This document shows positions 1 to 8,190 of a stretch of 64,000 nucleotides of DNA, piece after piece. A program made the position numbers and the translations under genes. The DNA is taken from assembly GCA_017347465.1 (NCBI GenBank), contig AP021858.1, positions 372,001 to 436,000 of the forward strand, given 5' to 3'. Each line of letters opens with the position of its first letter. Positions within the stretch are counted from its first letter, which is position 1. Source of the stretch: Candidatus Nitrosymbiomonas proteolyticus. GTDB lineage: Bacteria; Armatimonadota; Fimbriimonadia; Fimbriimonadales; Fimbriimonadaceae. The notes under the pieces were generated by a model that was not told the origin of the DNA, did no database searches, and worked only from the letters and a program-made list of their open reading frames with translations.

Positions 1-263
1 AACGGCAACCCCGTGCGGGGGTCCGAATAGCCCTCCCACTCGATCATGTTGTCCTGCGTGTGGCCCCAAATTCCGTGCTGTGGTCCGAACACCGCGACCA
101 CCTCGCATTCCAGCTCGCGGCTCCTCGACAGGAGCGCGTCGAGCAGCGGGACGAAAGAGGTCGTAACCGTCGCCTGGTTGCAGAGCAGTCCGATGCGCCG
201 CCCCCGGATCAAGTGCGTATGGTCAGTGAGAAGACGGTCGATGCCTGGAATCGCCTGGCTCAT
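1..263 (-). CDS. Exo-beta-N-acetylmuramidase NamZ-like (DUF1343), N-terminal part only
   Basis: The minus strand from ATG at 263 reads MSQAIPGIDRLLTDHTHLIR followed by GRRIGLLCNQ and VVAVFGPQHGIWG. This is the N-terminus of the DUF1343 family, whose characterised member NamZ releases MurNAc from the non-reducing end of peptidoglycan fragments in cell-wall recycling. The frame runs off the left edge with 87 codons visible, so the catalytic part is not seen. A TATACT hexamer at 275-280 ends 11 bases before the ATG, and the upstream TfoX-like gene stops 29 bases away. The family call rests on the GIDRLL and GPQHG motifs; substrate is inferred from the family. Confidence 0.8.
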   Translation of the reverse strand, partial: MSQAIPGIDRLLTDHTHLIRGRRIGLLCNQATVTTSFVPLLDALLSRSRELECEVVAVFGPQHGIWGHTQDNMIEWEGYSDPRTGLP

Positions 264-274
264 GGGGAACCCGA

Positions 275-280
275 AGTATA
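275..280 (-). promoter_or_regulatory. Possible -10 element (TATACT) for the NamZ-like gene
   Basis: TATACT on the minus strand ends 11 bases upstream of the ATG at 263. No convincing -35 is visible and no Shine-Dalgarno lies between it and the start, which fits a very short leader. It is one of many such hexamers in this window. Confidence 0.35.
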
Positions 281-292
281 TCAGCGGGACCG

Positions 293-628
293 CTATTTGC
301 GCGGACGTTTGGCTCGTTCGGCGACGCCAAGAGCCTTCTCCACCCACAACTTGAGCTCCGCCGAATCGTCGAGGACGCCCGGCGGAAGCTCCCAATAGCT
401 CATCGGTTTCGGAGAATCGTAAGGATAAAACGGCTCCATCCCGCGCTCTTGAAAGTCACCCCGATTCGTATCGTCGACTTTGAAGTAAAGCCTGTCTTCG
501 GCGATGAGCGCAAAGAAGAGATCGCCCGAATAGATGCCCACTCCGCCAAACATCGCGCGGGTTCGAAGCGGGGTGACGATGGCGAGCCGTTCCTCGACGT
601 GCTCACGGTAGGAGTTGGAGAAGCTCAC
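293..628 (-). CDS. TfoX N-terminal domain protein
   Basis: A 111-residue protein starting at GTG 628 (MSFSNSYREHVEERLAIV). It contains the TfoX_N core: a helix, then TRAMFGGVGIYSGDLFFALI, LYFKVDDTNRGDF, and the late YDSPKPMSYWELP segment. Its length matches stand-alone TfoX_N proteins. The open frame extends upstream to 808, but that part is unlike the family and overlaps the SdhC-like gene on the other strand, so the internal GTG is chosen. TfoX in gamma-proteobacteria is a competence regulator, but stand-alone N-domain proteins are mostly uncharacterised, so no function is claimed. Confidence 0.8.
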   Translation of the reverse strand: MSFSNSYREHVEERLAIVTPLRTRAMFGGVGIYSGDLFFALIAEDRLYFKVDDTNRGDFQERGMEPFYPYDSPKPMSYWELPPGVLDDSAELKLWVEKALGVAERAKRPRK

Positions 629-698
629 AGCCCCAAAGAATAGCCCAAGCGAACTCTTTGCAGGAATCGGCGGAGGCGGGGCTGAACCTTGAAAATCG

Positions 699-1541
699 AT
701 GGCCAAAGCATCTCCCACTCTCAAGCCGCGAGGGTTCGGCGCCACTTCGCGGAGCGATACGTGGTGGGTCCAGCCCGCGCTCGTGTTCGTCGCGCTCTCG
801 TTGTTCATCGTGTATGCGACTTGGGCGGCGTTTCAGGGGGCGAACTACTTCCACGGAAACTACCTGTCGCCGTTCTATTCGCCGGAGCTGATCGGCGTTT
901 CGCCTCATTCTTGGTTTGGGCCTAAGCCGGAGTGGTGGCCAGGTTGGTTGCCGTTCTCCCCCGCTCTGATCATCTTGCCGTTCCCAGCGCTGTTCCGGTT
1001 CACCTGCTACTACTACCGGGGCGCCTATTACAAGGCGTTTTGGGCCGACCCTCCGTCGTGCGCCGTGGGAGAGCCGAGAAAGGGTTATACCGGAGAGAAC
1101 GGGCTGCCGCTCATTCTCCAGAACTCGCACCGTTACTTCCTCTACTTCGCTCTCCTCTTCCTTTTGGCGCTTTGGCACGACGTCTGGAAAGGGTTCTGGT
1201 TCCCCGTCGGCGAGATGGGCCGCTATGCGCCGGCGGGCCTTGGGCCGATGCCGAATCAGCCTGTTCAGTTTGGCGTCGGCGTGGGGTCGATCGTGCTCCT
1301 TGCCAACACCACCCTTCTCACCTTTTACACCATCTCGTGCCACTCGTTCCGGCACCTGATCGGCGGCAAGAAGGACTGCCTCTCCAGTCACAAGACTCGC
1401 CATGCCTGCTACTCTTGCGTTTCGCGCCTCAATCCCCGTCACATGAATTTCGCCTGGATGAGTCTCTTCAGCGTGATGTTCGCCGACCTTTACATTCGTT
1501 TGGTGGCGATGGGGGTGTGGTCCGATTGGAGGTTCTTCTGA
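699..1541 (+). CDS. sdhC: Succinate dehydrogenase membrane anchor, mycobacterial Sdh1 SdhC-like
   Basis: A 280-residue membrane protein with about five hydrophobic helices (near residues 23-45, 86-105, 145-163, 195-215 and 250-273). It lies one base upstream of sdhA. Length and layout match the single large anchor of mycobacterial Sdh1 rather than the paired small SdhC/SdhD of E. coli. A Cys/His-rich stretch is conserved-looking: C214-H215, H219, C227, H231, H235, C237 and C240. The mycobacterial homologue has been reported to carry a membrane-embedded Rieske-type cluster, so these residues may be metal or haem ligands; that is inference. It should anchor SdhA/SdhB and pass electrons to quinone. 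Confidence 0.75.
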   Translation: MAKASPTLKPRGFGATSRSDTWWVQPALVFVALSLFIVYATWAAFQGANYFHGNYLSPFYSPELIGVSPHSWFGPKPEWWPGWLPFSPALIILPFPALFRFTCYYYRGAYYKAFWADPPSCAVGEPRKGYTGENGLPLILQNSHRYFLYFALLFLLALWHDVWKGFWFPVGEMGRYAPAGLGPMPNQPVQFGVGVGSIVLLANTTLLTFYTISCHSFRHLIGGKKDCLSSHKTRHACYSCVSRLNPRHMNFAWMSLFSVMFADLYIRLVAMGVWSDWRFF

Positions 1542-1542
1542 G

Positions 1543-3363
1543 ATGAGCGACTACCCGACTCATGAATACGACGTGCTGATCATCGGCGCTGGCGGGGCGG
1601 GGTTGCGGGCCGCGATCGAGGCCTCCGCCGCAGGCGTCAGCGTAGGCGTCGTGTGCAAGTCTCTGCTCGGAAAGGCCCATACGGTGATGGCCGAGGGAGG
1701 CGTCGCCGCAGCGATCGGCAACGTCGACGACCGAGACGGATGGAAGGTCCACTTTTCCGACACGATGCGGGGCGGCCAGTACCTCAACAACCCCTTCATG
1801 GCCGAACACCACGCCAAGGAAGCGCCGGCGCGAGTGCTTGAATTGGAAGCTTGGGGCGCGCTCTTCGATCGAACGCCCGACGGCCGCATCTTGCAACGGA
1901 ACTTCGGAGGGCACAAGTACCCCAGGCTGGCCCACGTCGGTGACCGCACCGGGCTCGAAATGATCCGCACGCTCCAGGACCACGGCATCCACAAGGGAAT
2001 CCAGTTCCACATGGAATGCACGGCCACCACGCTGTTGAAATCGAAAGGGAAGGTCTGCGGCGCGTTCGCGTACTTCAGGGAGCATGGCAACTTCGTGGTG
2101 TTCCTCGCGAAGTCCGTCGTCATCGCAACCGGCGGGATCGGGAAGTCCTTCGCCGTCACCAGCAACTCGTGGGAGTGCACCGGGGACGGCCACTCGCTGG
2201 CCTACCATGCAGGCGCCGAACTGATCGACATGGAGTTCGTGCAGTTCCATCCGACGGGCATGGTCTGGCCGCCCTCCGTCAAGGGACTGCTGGTTACAGA
2301 AGGCGTCCGGGGCGAGGGGGGAATCCTCAAGAACAGCGAAGGCGTCCGGTTCATGTTCAACGACATCCCCGAACTCTACAAGGCTCAAACGGCGAATGAC
2401 CCCGAAGAGGGTTGGCGGTATGTCACAGGCGATAAGGACGCACGCCGCCCGCCGGAACTCCTCACCCGCGACCATGTCGCCCGGTGCATCGTACGCGAAA
2501 TCAAGGAAGGAAGGGGCTCTCCCCACGGGGGCGTGTTCCTCGACATCGCTTGGATCAAAGAGCGAGTCCCCAACGGCGAGGAGCATATCAAGCGCAAGCT
2601 GCCCGCGATGTACCACCAGTTCAAGGAACTCGCAGGGATCGACATCACCCTGGAACCTATGGAGATCGGTCCGACCACGCACTACATGATGGGCGGAGTC
2701 CGGGTGGATGCCGAAACCCAAATGTCCACCGTCGAGGGGCTGTTCGCCGCGGGCGAAGTCGCGGCGGGCTTGCACGGAGCCAACCGCTTGGGGGGCAATT
2801 CTCTTTCGGACTTGCTGGTGTTCGGAAAGCGCGCGGGGGAGCACGCGGCCCTCTACGCCAAGGCCGCATCCGGCGCTCCCGACCGCTCCGATCTCGAAGC
2901 TCAAATCGCTTCGGCGGCCCAAAGCGCGCTTGCGCCATTCGAAGATGCCGAGGGCGAAAACCCGTTCCGAATTCAGCAAGACCTCCAGCAGCTTATGCAA
3001 GCTCAGGTGGGGATCGTACGCGAAGAGGGCGAGGTTGCCGACGCGCTCCCCAAGCTCGCCGCCCTGCGCGAACGGGTGAAGGCGGCCGGGGTTTTCGGGA
3101 ACCGCGACTTCAACCCCGGCTGGCACACCGCTCTCGACCTGCACCATATGCTGACCGTTTCCGAGGCGATCGCCCGCTCGGCGCTGGCCCGCAAGGAAAG
3201 CCGCGGGGCGCACTTCCGACTCGACTTTCCGAACAAGGACCCCGAAGCAGCCAAGGTGAACTCCTGCATCCGCAAGGGCGAGGACGGATCGATGGAGCTT
3301 ACGACGACGCCGTTGGTTCCCCTTTCTGAGGAGCACCGGGCCATCATCGAAGAGATGGGCTGA
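1543..3363 (+). CDS. sdhA: Succinate dehydrogenase / fumarate reductase flavoprotein subunit
   Basis: A 606-residue flavoprotein that oxidises succinate to fumarate on the cytoplasmic face of the respiratory complex. Visible motifs are the dinucleotide-binding GAGGAG (15-20), the FAD-attachment segment AHTVMAEGG with H46, EFVQFHPTG, RGEGG, HYMMGG, and LHGANRLGGNSLSDLLVFGK. Length is typical. It follows the anchor gene by one base, so the two are cotranscribed. The iron-sulfur subunit sdhB, normally next door, is absent: the next gene is a metallophosphatase. SdhB must be encoded elsewhere if the complex is functional. Confidence 0.95.
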   Translation: MSDYPTHEYDVLIIGAGGAGLRAAIEASAAGVSVGVVCKSLLGKAHTVMAEGGVAAAIGNVDDRDGWKVHFSDTMRGGQYLNNPFMAEHHAKEAPARVLELEAWGALFDRTPDGRILQRNFGGHKYPRLAHVGDRTGLEMIRTLQDHGIHKGIQFHMECTATTLLKSKGKVCGAFAYFREHGNFVVFLAKSVVIATGGIGKSFAVTSNSWECTGDGHSLAYHAGAELIDMEFVQFHPTGMVWPPSVKGLLVTEGVRGEGGILKNSEGVRFMFNDIPELYKAQTANDPEEGWRYVTGDKDARRPPELLTRDHVARCIVREIKEGRGSPHGGVFLDIAWIKERVPNGEEHIKRKLPAMYHQFKELAGIDITLEPMEIGPTTHYMMGGVRVDAETQMSTVEGLFAAGEVAAGLHGANRLGGNSLSDLLVFGKRAGEHAALYAKAASGAPDRSDLEAQIASAAQSALAPFEDAEGENPFRIQQDLQQLMQAQVGIVREEGEVADALPKLAALRERVKAAGVFGNRDFNPGWHTALDLHHMLTVSEAIARSALARKESRGAHFRLDFPNKDPEAAKVNSCIRKGEDGSMELTTTPLVPLSEEHRAIIEEMG

Positions 3364-3394
3364 GCGAACCGATCCCCAAGCTCGAAGGTTGGCT

Positions 3395-3400
3395 TATACT
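3395..3400 (+). promoter_or_regulatory. Possible -10 element (TATACT), near-leaderless start
   Basis: TATACT ends seven bases before the ATG at 3408, so a transcript starting at the usual distance would begin at or next to the start codon. It lies in the 44-base gap after sdhA. No clear -35 is visible. Confidence 0.4.
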
Positions 3401-3407
3401 GAAAGCG

Positions 3408-5501
3408 ATGGCGCGTGACGAGTTGACGCAAAAACCGCCGGGCTTGAGTCGCCGCGAGGTCCTCACAGCGGGCTTGAGCCTTGGGGTCGTGGGCCTTCCC
3501 ATCCGGTGGCGGCCTCGACTTCCAGGCCGCGACTCGATGCGCCCGGCCGTCCCTACGTTTGCCTACTTCAGCGACACCCATGTGAGCCTCAAACGCAACG
3601 TCGCCGAATGCCGCGCGTTGATGGAAGAAATCGAAGGCGTCGTCCGGCCGTCTCTCGCGATCAACGGTGGCGACGTCGTCGACTACGGTTGGAAGGGCGA
3701 GTACGACAGCTACGATTCCGTTCTATCGGGCCTCCCATTCCGCACCCACCACATTCCCGGCAACCACGACGTTCGGTGGGCTGGGTTGGGGCTGAAGATT
3801 TTCTCGGAGCGCGTGGGCGCGCCCTACCGCTCCTTCGATTGGGAAGGCTGCCACTTCGCCCTCCTCGACAGCACAGTTCCCCTCTCGCATTGGGGGCATT
3901 TTGAAAGCGAGATGCTCCGTTGGCTTGAGGACGACCTCGACCGCGTGGGGAGGCGGACGCCCGTTTTTTTGGCCACGCACCATTGGGTGGGCCGCGACCA
4001 GGTGATGGCGGACAACGAATCGGCGCTTCGGAAGGTCATCGAGCCGTACAACGTCAAGATCGTACTCACGGGGCACGGCCACAACGACCTCCTCTGGCGA
4101 TGGGACGGGTTTCTTTGCACGATGAACAAGGGCCTGTACCAGGGTTCGTACCAAAAGGTCGAAGTGGATCGGGAGAGCGGGGAGATCCGGCTGTATCGGC
4201 GCACCCTGGAAAAGCCCCAACTTCGCTTGCTGGCCGCGGTGAACCTGGCGTCCGACCGAGAGAAGCGCAAAGTCTGGCACGTTAGCCCCTCGGAGTATGA
4301 AGCGGGCGCGCCGCTGACGGCTCCCCCGGACGCCTCCGAGTTCCGATGGAACGCGGGGAACTGGAAGCCGATCGAGTCCCGCTCTCTCGGTACCGAAGGC
4401 CTTTCTCCCGGCGTTCACCTACTCTCCCTTCGCGCTGGGCAAGAGGGCCAAGCGGAATCGTTCCCTATTCGCGTGAACTCAAAAAGCGCGTTTTTCCGGA
4501 GCCGGTGGGAACGCAAGCTGAGCGGAGGGGTGATGTCGCACCTCCTGATCGCGGAAGGGTCCTTGTTCGTGAGCGCCATGGACGGGGCGGTCTACCGGCT
4601 GCGAGCATCCGACGGCGCTCTCGAATGGCGAGCCAAGACGGGAGGGTACTGCCATTCCTCGCCCCGAATCTGCGCGGGCACGTTGGTGGTTGGGAGCGCC
4701 GACGGGTTTGTATATGGCCTCGACCCCAAGGACGGCGCCGTTCTGTGGAAGCACCCGACCCAAGGCCCGATGTATGGGTCGGCTGCGTTCGCTCGAGGTG
4801 TGGCCGCGATCGGAGGAGGCGACGGCCGCATTTACGGAATCGAGCCCAAGACCGGAAAGGAAACGTGGCGCTTCGAGCTCCCGCCTGGCGATACGGCGTT
4901 CGTGCAAAGCCCGGCTGCGGCCGATGGCGAGCGGTTCTACTTCGGCTCGTGGGACAAGCACCTGTATGCCCTCGACGCGCTTACGGGCAAGCAACTCTGG
5001 CGCAGGCTCTGCACCCAAAGCACCTTTGCGTTTTCTCCGGCGATCGGCGGACCCGCGGTGGCCCAGAATCGCGTGCTGGTACCCGCCAACGGCAACGAGC
5101 TGTACTGCTTCGATGCCGCCTCCGGCGAGCCCCTCTGGAAGGCGGCCTCCCCCGGCGACAAGTTTGGATACTCCGGGCCACAGATCGACGGCGGCCGCGT
5201 CTTCATCGGTTGCCTTGGCGATAAGGGCGAGGTGCGCTGTGTTTCGCTCGAAGAGGGCAAGGAACTGTGGGCGGCGGCGACAGGACAGGTGATCTACGAT
5301 TCCACTCCCGCAGTCTCCGAGGGCATCGTTTCCGTCGGATCGGTGAGCGGCGCGTTGTGGGGAATCGACGCGGCCTCGGGCGCAATTGTTGGGAGTTTCC
5401 AATTTCCGACGGGCCACTTTCTTTCGTCCCCGGCGATGGACGGCCGCGCCGTGTACGCCGCAACCTACAGTGATTGGGTGATGCGGCTGGACTTTTCCTA
5501 G
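3408..5501 (+). CDS. Exported metallophosphoesterase fused to a PQQ-type beta-propeller
   Basis: A 697-residue two-domain protein. The N-terminus has a twin-arginine-like signal (SRREVLTAGLSLGVVGL, residues 14-30), so it is probably exported folded. Residues about 50-260 are a calcineurin-like phosphoesterase with SDTH, GGDVVD, GNHD, ATHHWVG and GHGHND metal ligands. After a linker, residues about 360-697 contain repeats such as GALEWRAK, GAVLWKHP, GKETWRFE, GKQLWRR and GEPLWKA, the tryptophan-docking repeats of PQQ-like (BamB-type) propellers. Substrate is unknown. It is not obviously part of the sdh operon, since it has its own -10-like hexamer. Confidence 0.85.
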   Translation: MARDELTQKPPGLSRREVLTAGLSLGVVGLPIRWRPRLPGRDSMRPAVPTFAYFSDTHVSLKRNVAECRALMEEIEGVVRPSLAINGGDVVDYGWKGEYDSYDSVLSGLPFRTHHIPGNHDVRWAGLGLKIFSERVGAPYRSFDWEGCHFALLDSTVPLSHWGHFESEMLRWLEDDLDRVGRRTPVFLATHHWVGRDQVMADNESALRKVIEPYNVKIVLTGHGHNDLLWRWDGFLCTMNKGLYQGSYQKVEVDRESGEIRLYRRTLEKPQLRLLAAVNLASDREKRKVWHVSPSEYEAGAPLTAPPDASEFRWNAGNWKPIESRSLGTEGLSPGVHLLSLRAGQEGQAESFPIRVNSKSAFFRSRWERKLSGGVMSHLLIAEGSLFVSAMDGAVYRLRASDGALEWRAKTGGYCHSSPRICAGTLVVGSADGFVYGLDPKDGAVLWKHPTQGPMYGSAAFARGVAAIGGGDGRIYGIEPKTGKETWRFELPPGDTAFVQSPAAADGERFYFGSWDKHLYALDALTGKQLWRRLCTQSTFAFSPAIGGPAVAQNRVLVPANGNELYCFDAASGEPLWKAASPGDKFGYSGPQIDGGRVFIGCLGDKGEVRCVSLEEGKELWAAATGQVIYDSTPAVSEGIVSVGSVSGALWGIDAASGAIVGSFQFPTGHFLSSPAMDGRAVYAATYSDWVMRLDFS

Positions 5502-5551
5502 CGAATCTTAGCGGCTTCGCGGGATGCCCCAAAACTGGAGGCTTCACAAGA

Positions 5552-5557
5552 TAGAAT
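5552..5557 (+). promoter_or_regulatory. Possible -10 element (TAGAAT) for cdaA
   Basis: TAGAAT ends 15 bases before the TTG start of cdaA at 5573, followed by a purine-rich GGGGGCGGAAG that may serve as a weak ribosome-binding site. Confidence 0.4.
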
Positions 5558-5572
5558 GGGGGCGGAAGCAAA

Positions 5573-6442
5573 TTGGGTGAGTTTCTCAAGCCACTGTTCG
5601 AGCTTCGCGGCCTGACGCTCGAAACGCTCGTCCAGGTGCTGGACATTCTTCTCGTCTCGTACCTGATCTACCGCATTCTCGGCCTCATCCGGGGGACCCG
5701 CGCATGGCGGATCGTTTCTGGCGTCGTCTTCTTCGTGATTTTGCTGGTCGCTAGCAAGCAGCTTGGCCTCTATTCGCTCAACTGGATATTGGAGAAGGCG
5801 ACGTTGCTGGGTCCGGTGGCTCTCGTTATCCTGCTTCTCCCTGAGCTGCGGCACGCGCTTGAGGGGTTCGGCAAGCTCGGCTTTTGGCCGTCGCGCATTA
5901 CGGGGTTTGAGACTCGCGCGAGCCAAGGTGTGATCGACGAACTGATCGCCGCCGCTTCCCGAATGGCCGCCGACAAGATCGGCGCCCTCATCGTCGTCGA
6001 AACGGGTCCCGAGCTCCAAGACATCGTCGAAACCGGAATCGCCATCGATTCCAAGCTCAGTTCGGCCTTGCTGGAGTCGATGTTCTATCCGGGGAATCCC
6101 TTGCACGATGGGGCGGTCATCGTTCGCGACGACCGCATCGTTGCGGCGGCCTGCCACCTGCCCATGAGCCAAAGCCTCCATCTCGACCCCACCGTTCACA
6201 TGCGACACCGAGCGGCAGTCGGCGTCACAGAAGAGCGTTCGTGCGTTGCGATCGCGGTGAGCGAGGAACGGGGAGCGATCAGCTACGCCTCGGACGGCGA
6301 GCTTATTCGCGTCTCGGCCTCTGAATTGCACGAGCTCCTCCAGCGCGATCTGCGGGGCGAAGGGCAAGCTCACAAGCCCGCGAATCGGGTTCGAATTCTG
6401 CGGCGAAACTCTAAGAAGGGGGCCGAAGATCCAAACCCTTAA
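5573..6442 (+). CDS. cdaA: Diadenylate cyclase CdaA (c-di-AMP synthase)
   Basis: A 289-residue membrane enzyme that condenses two ATP into cyclic di-AMP. Three hydrophobic segments occupy about residues 15-90, followed by the DisA_N catalytic domain. The signature HDGA (177-180) and RHR (210-212) are both present, so the active site looks intact. The start is TTG; no ATG fits the family N-terminus. It is followed after ten bases by a YbbR-domain gene, the usual cdaA-cdaR pairing, which strongly supports the call. c-di-AMP typically controls potassium and osmolyte balance; targets are not visible here. Confidence 0.95.
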   Translation: MGEFLKPLFELRGLTLETLVQVLDILLVSYLIYRILGLIRGTRAWRIVSGVVFFVILLVASKQLGLYSLNWILEKATLLGPVALVILLLPELRHALEGFGKLGFWPSRITGFETRASQGVIDELIAAASRMAADKIGALIVVETGPELQDIVETGIAIDSKLSSALLESMFYPGNPLHDGAVIVRDDRIVAAACHLPMSQSLHLDPTVHMRHRAAVGVTEERSCVAIAVSEERGAISYASDGELIRVSASELHELLQRDLRGEGQAHKPANRVRILRRNSKKGAEDPNP

Positions 6443-6452
6443 ACAGGACTTC

Positions 6453-7388
6453 GTGTTGATCCTCACCTCGATCGTGCTCGGGCTTAGCTTGTGGCTGTAC
6501 GTTCGAAGCCTTGAAAGCACCAAAGTGCCGATCACGGTCGCAGCGCAACTTTATGTGAGTGGAAAGAGCGCGGACATCGATGTCGCTGAAATACCCACGA
6601 CGGTCAGCGCGACGTTGTATGTGCCCCTCGAAGATCGCGATAAGATCGATCCGAAGTCGATCAAGGTCCGGGCTGTGGTCGACCTATCTGGCGCGGAGGA
6701 GGGCATTGCGGAGTACCCGGTTTCGCTCGAGGTCCCTTCGGAACTGCGAAAGTACAAATGGGAGGTCGAAAACCGGATCGTCGTGGCGATCGAGCAGGTC
6801 GCCCAGGAGTCGAAGATGGTGGCGGTGGTCGAATCGGGCGAGGCCCCTACTGGCCTGGAACTCGGCGCGGTCACGGTCCAGCCCGAGTCCGTGACGATTT
6901 CTGGCCCCAAAAGCGTTGTCTCCAAGGTCGATACGGTTCGGGTGCTGCTGCTGCTTTCCAACGTCGAGACCGGCAAGACGTACACCCTCCCCGTCGAGGT
7001 GTTTGACGAGAACGGCAAGCCGATCACGGGAATACGCGTCGTTCCGGATGCCGTATCAGTCAGCCCCGCGCTGAGCCCCATGCAACCTCGGAGGACGCTG
7101 CTCGTTTCGCCCAAGTGGACGGGCCAGCCCGCCCCTGGATTCGTCGTCGCGGCCCTCGAAGTGAATCCGAACGAAGTCACCGTCCAAGGCGAAAGAAAGC
7201 GGCTCTCCGACATGCGAACCATCGAGACTGAACCCGTGGACCTGACTGGGCTCAAGGAAAACACCGTGCGATCGGTTCGGCTCAAGCTTCCCGCAGGTGT
7301 GTCCGTGATGGGCCGAGATCGAATCGAAATCCGCATCAAGATCGATCCGATTCCTGTGGCTGAACCCCCTCCGCCCGGCGATGGTTGA
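6453..7388 (+). CDS. cdaR: CdaR, YbbR-domain regulator of CdaA
   Basis: A 311-residue protein with one N-terminal membrane helix and an extracytoplasmic region of repeated YbbR domains (recurring patterns such as VTISGPKS and VTVQGERKRL). CdaR proteins bind and tune the CdaA cyclase. The start is uncertain: GTG 6453 is used, but the reading frame continues upstream through basic residues (KIQTLKQDF) that look like a cytoplasmic N-terminus, without an obvious start codon. The C-terminus is proline-rich. The gene overlaps the following acetyltransferase by eight bases. Confidence 0.88.
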   Translation: MLILTSIVLGLSLWLYVRSLESTKVPITVAAQLYVSGKSADIDVAEIPTTVSATLYVPLEDRDKIDPKSIKVRAVVDLSGAEEGIAEYPVSLEVPSELRKYKWEVENRIVVAIEQVAQESKMVAVVESGEAPTGLELGAVTVQPESVTISGPKSVVSKVDTVRVLLLLSNVETGKTYTLPVEVFDENGKPITGIRVVPDAVSVSPALSPMQPRRTLLVSPKWTGQPAPGFVVAALEVNPNEVTVQGERKRLSDMRTIETEPVDLTGLKENTVRSVRLKLPAGVSVMGRDRIEIRIKIDPIPVAEPPPPGDG

Positions 7389-8148
7389 AGTCCGCCCGAT
7401 CGAACCCAGTGAGGCAGAGGATTTCCTTACGATCCTGTGCCGAGTGTTCGGCCTCGATTTCGGCCGCGCGAAGAGCGTGTTTTTCAGCGAGCCGCTCTTT
7501 GACCTCCGGCGCAAGTGGGCGCTTTTTGAGAATCGCAATATGCTTTCGGTGATGACCACGGTGCCGTTGGAGTTTGGCTGGGGACCGGCCATCGGGATCG
7601 CAGGGGTCGCCACGGTCCCTTCGGCGAGGCGCAAAGGGCTCGCCTCGGAGCTGCTCAGGGAGGTCCTGCGATGCGCGCGCACGAGTGGCGAGACCGCAAG
7701 CTTTCTTTTCGCGCGAAACGAATCGCTCTACCGCAAGGTGGGATTCGAAGCGCTGGACTCCGTTGTCTCCGGGCCCATTCGGAGCCAGGGCAACCTGCCT
7801 GACGTGAAGCCGTTCGAAGAGGTTCAGGCGAACTATGAGCGCTGGAGCCAAGATCACCCGAATCGACTCCGACGGGACGAAACTCGTTGGGCCTACTGGA
7901 ACTGGACGGTCCGCCCCTGCTACAGGATGGGTTCGGCGTACTTCGCCCTCGAAGGGCACCGAGTGCGAGAAGCCCTGTTGAGCTCTCCCCAAGAATCATG
8001 GCCCGTTCCGGCCGGGACCGAGTGGCAAGGGCTTGAAACGATGACCGATGCCTTGGGCGTTCCGCTTTTGAACCGAAACACCGATCTCTTGCTGATGGGC
8101 TGCGGCTCCCCCGGAATCCCCCAGATGTTCATGACCGATCAGTTCTGA
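7381..8148 (+). CDS. GNAT-family N-acetyltransferase, Eis-like
   Basis: A 255-residue protein with an N-terminal GNAT fold. The acetyl-CoA-binding loop is at residues 76-92 (VATVPSARRKGLASELL, with R83-R84-K85-G86). The FARNESLYRKVGFE segment and the longer C-terminal part resemble the Eis family, but the protein is shorter than full Eis (about 400 residues) and seems to lack its last domain. It overlaps cdaR by eight bases, so it is translationally coupled to the c-di-AMP genes; whether that is functional is unknown. The substrate cannot be predicted. Confidence 0.8.
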   Translation: MVEVRPIEPSEAEDFLTILCRVFGLDFGRAKSVFFSEPLFDLRRKWALFENRNMLSVMTTVPLEFGWGPAIGIAGVATVPSARRKGLASELLREVLRCARTSGETASFLFARNESLYRKVGFEALDSVVSGPIRSQGNLPDVKPFEEVQANYERWSQDHPNRLRRDETRWAYWNWTVRPCYRMGSAYFALEGHRVREALLSSPQESWPVPAGTEWQGLETMTDALGVPLLNRNTDLLLMGCGSPGIPQMFMTDQF

Positions 8149-8190
8149 GAAACCGAGCCGATTGTCGGGGTACAGTCCGTAACCGAATCG

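Noticed and set aside
1468..3336. A 622-codon minus-strand frame antisense to sdhA
   Set aside because: sdhA has full-length family motifs in the other strand; the antisense product has none.
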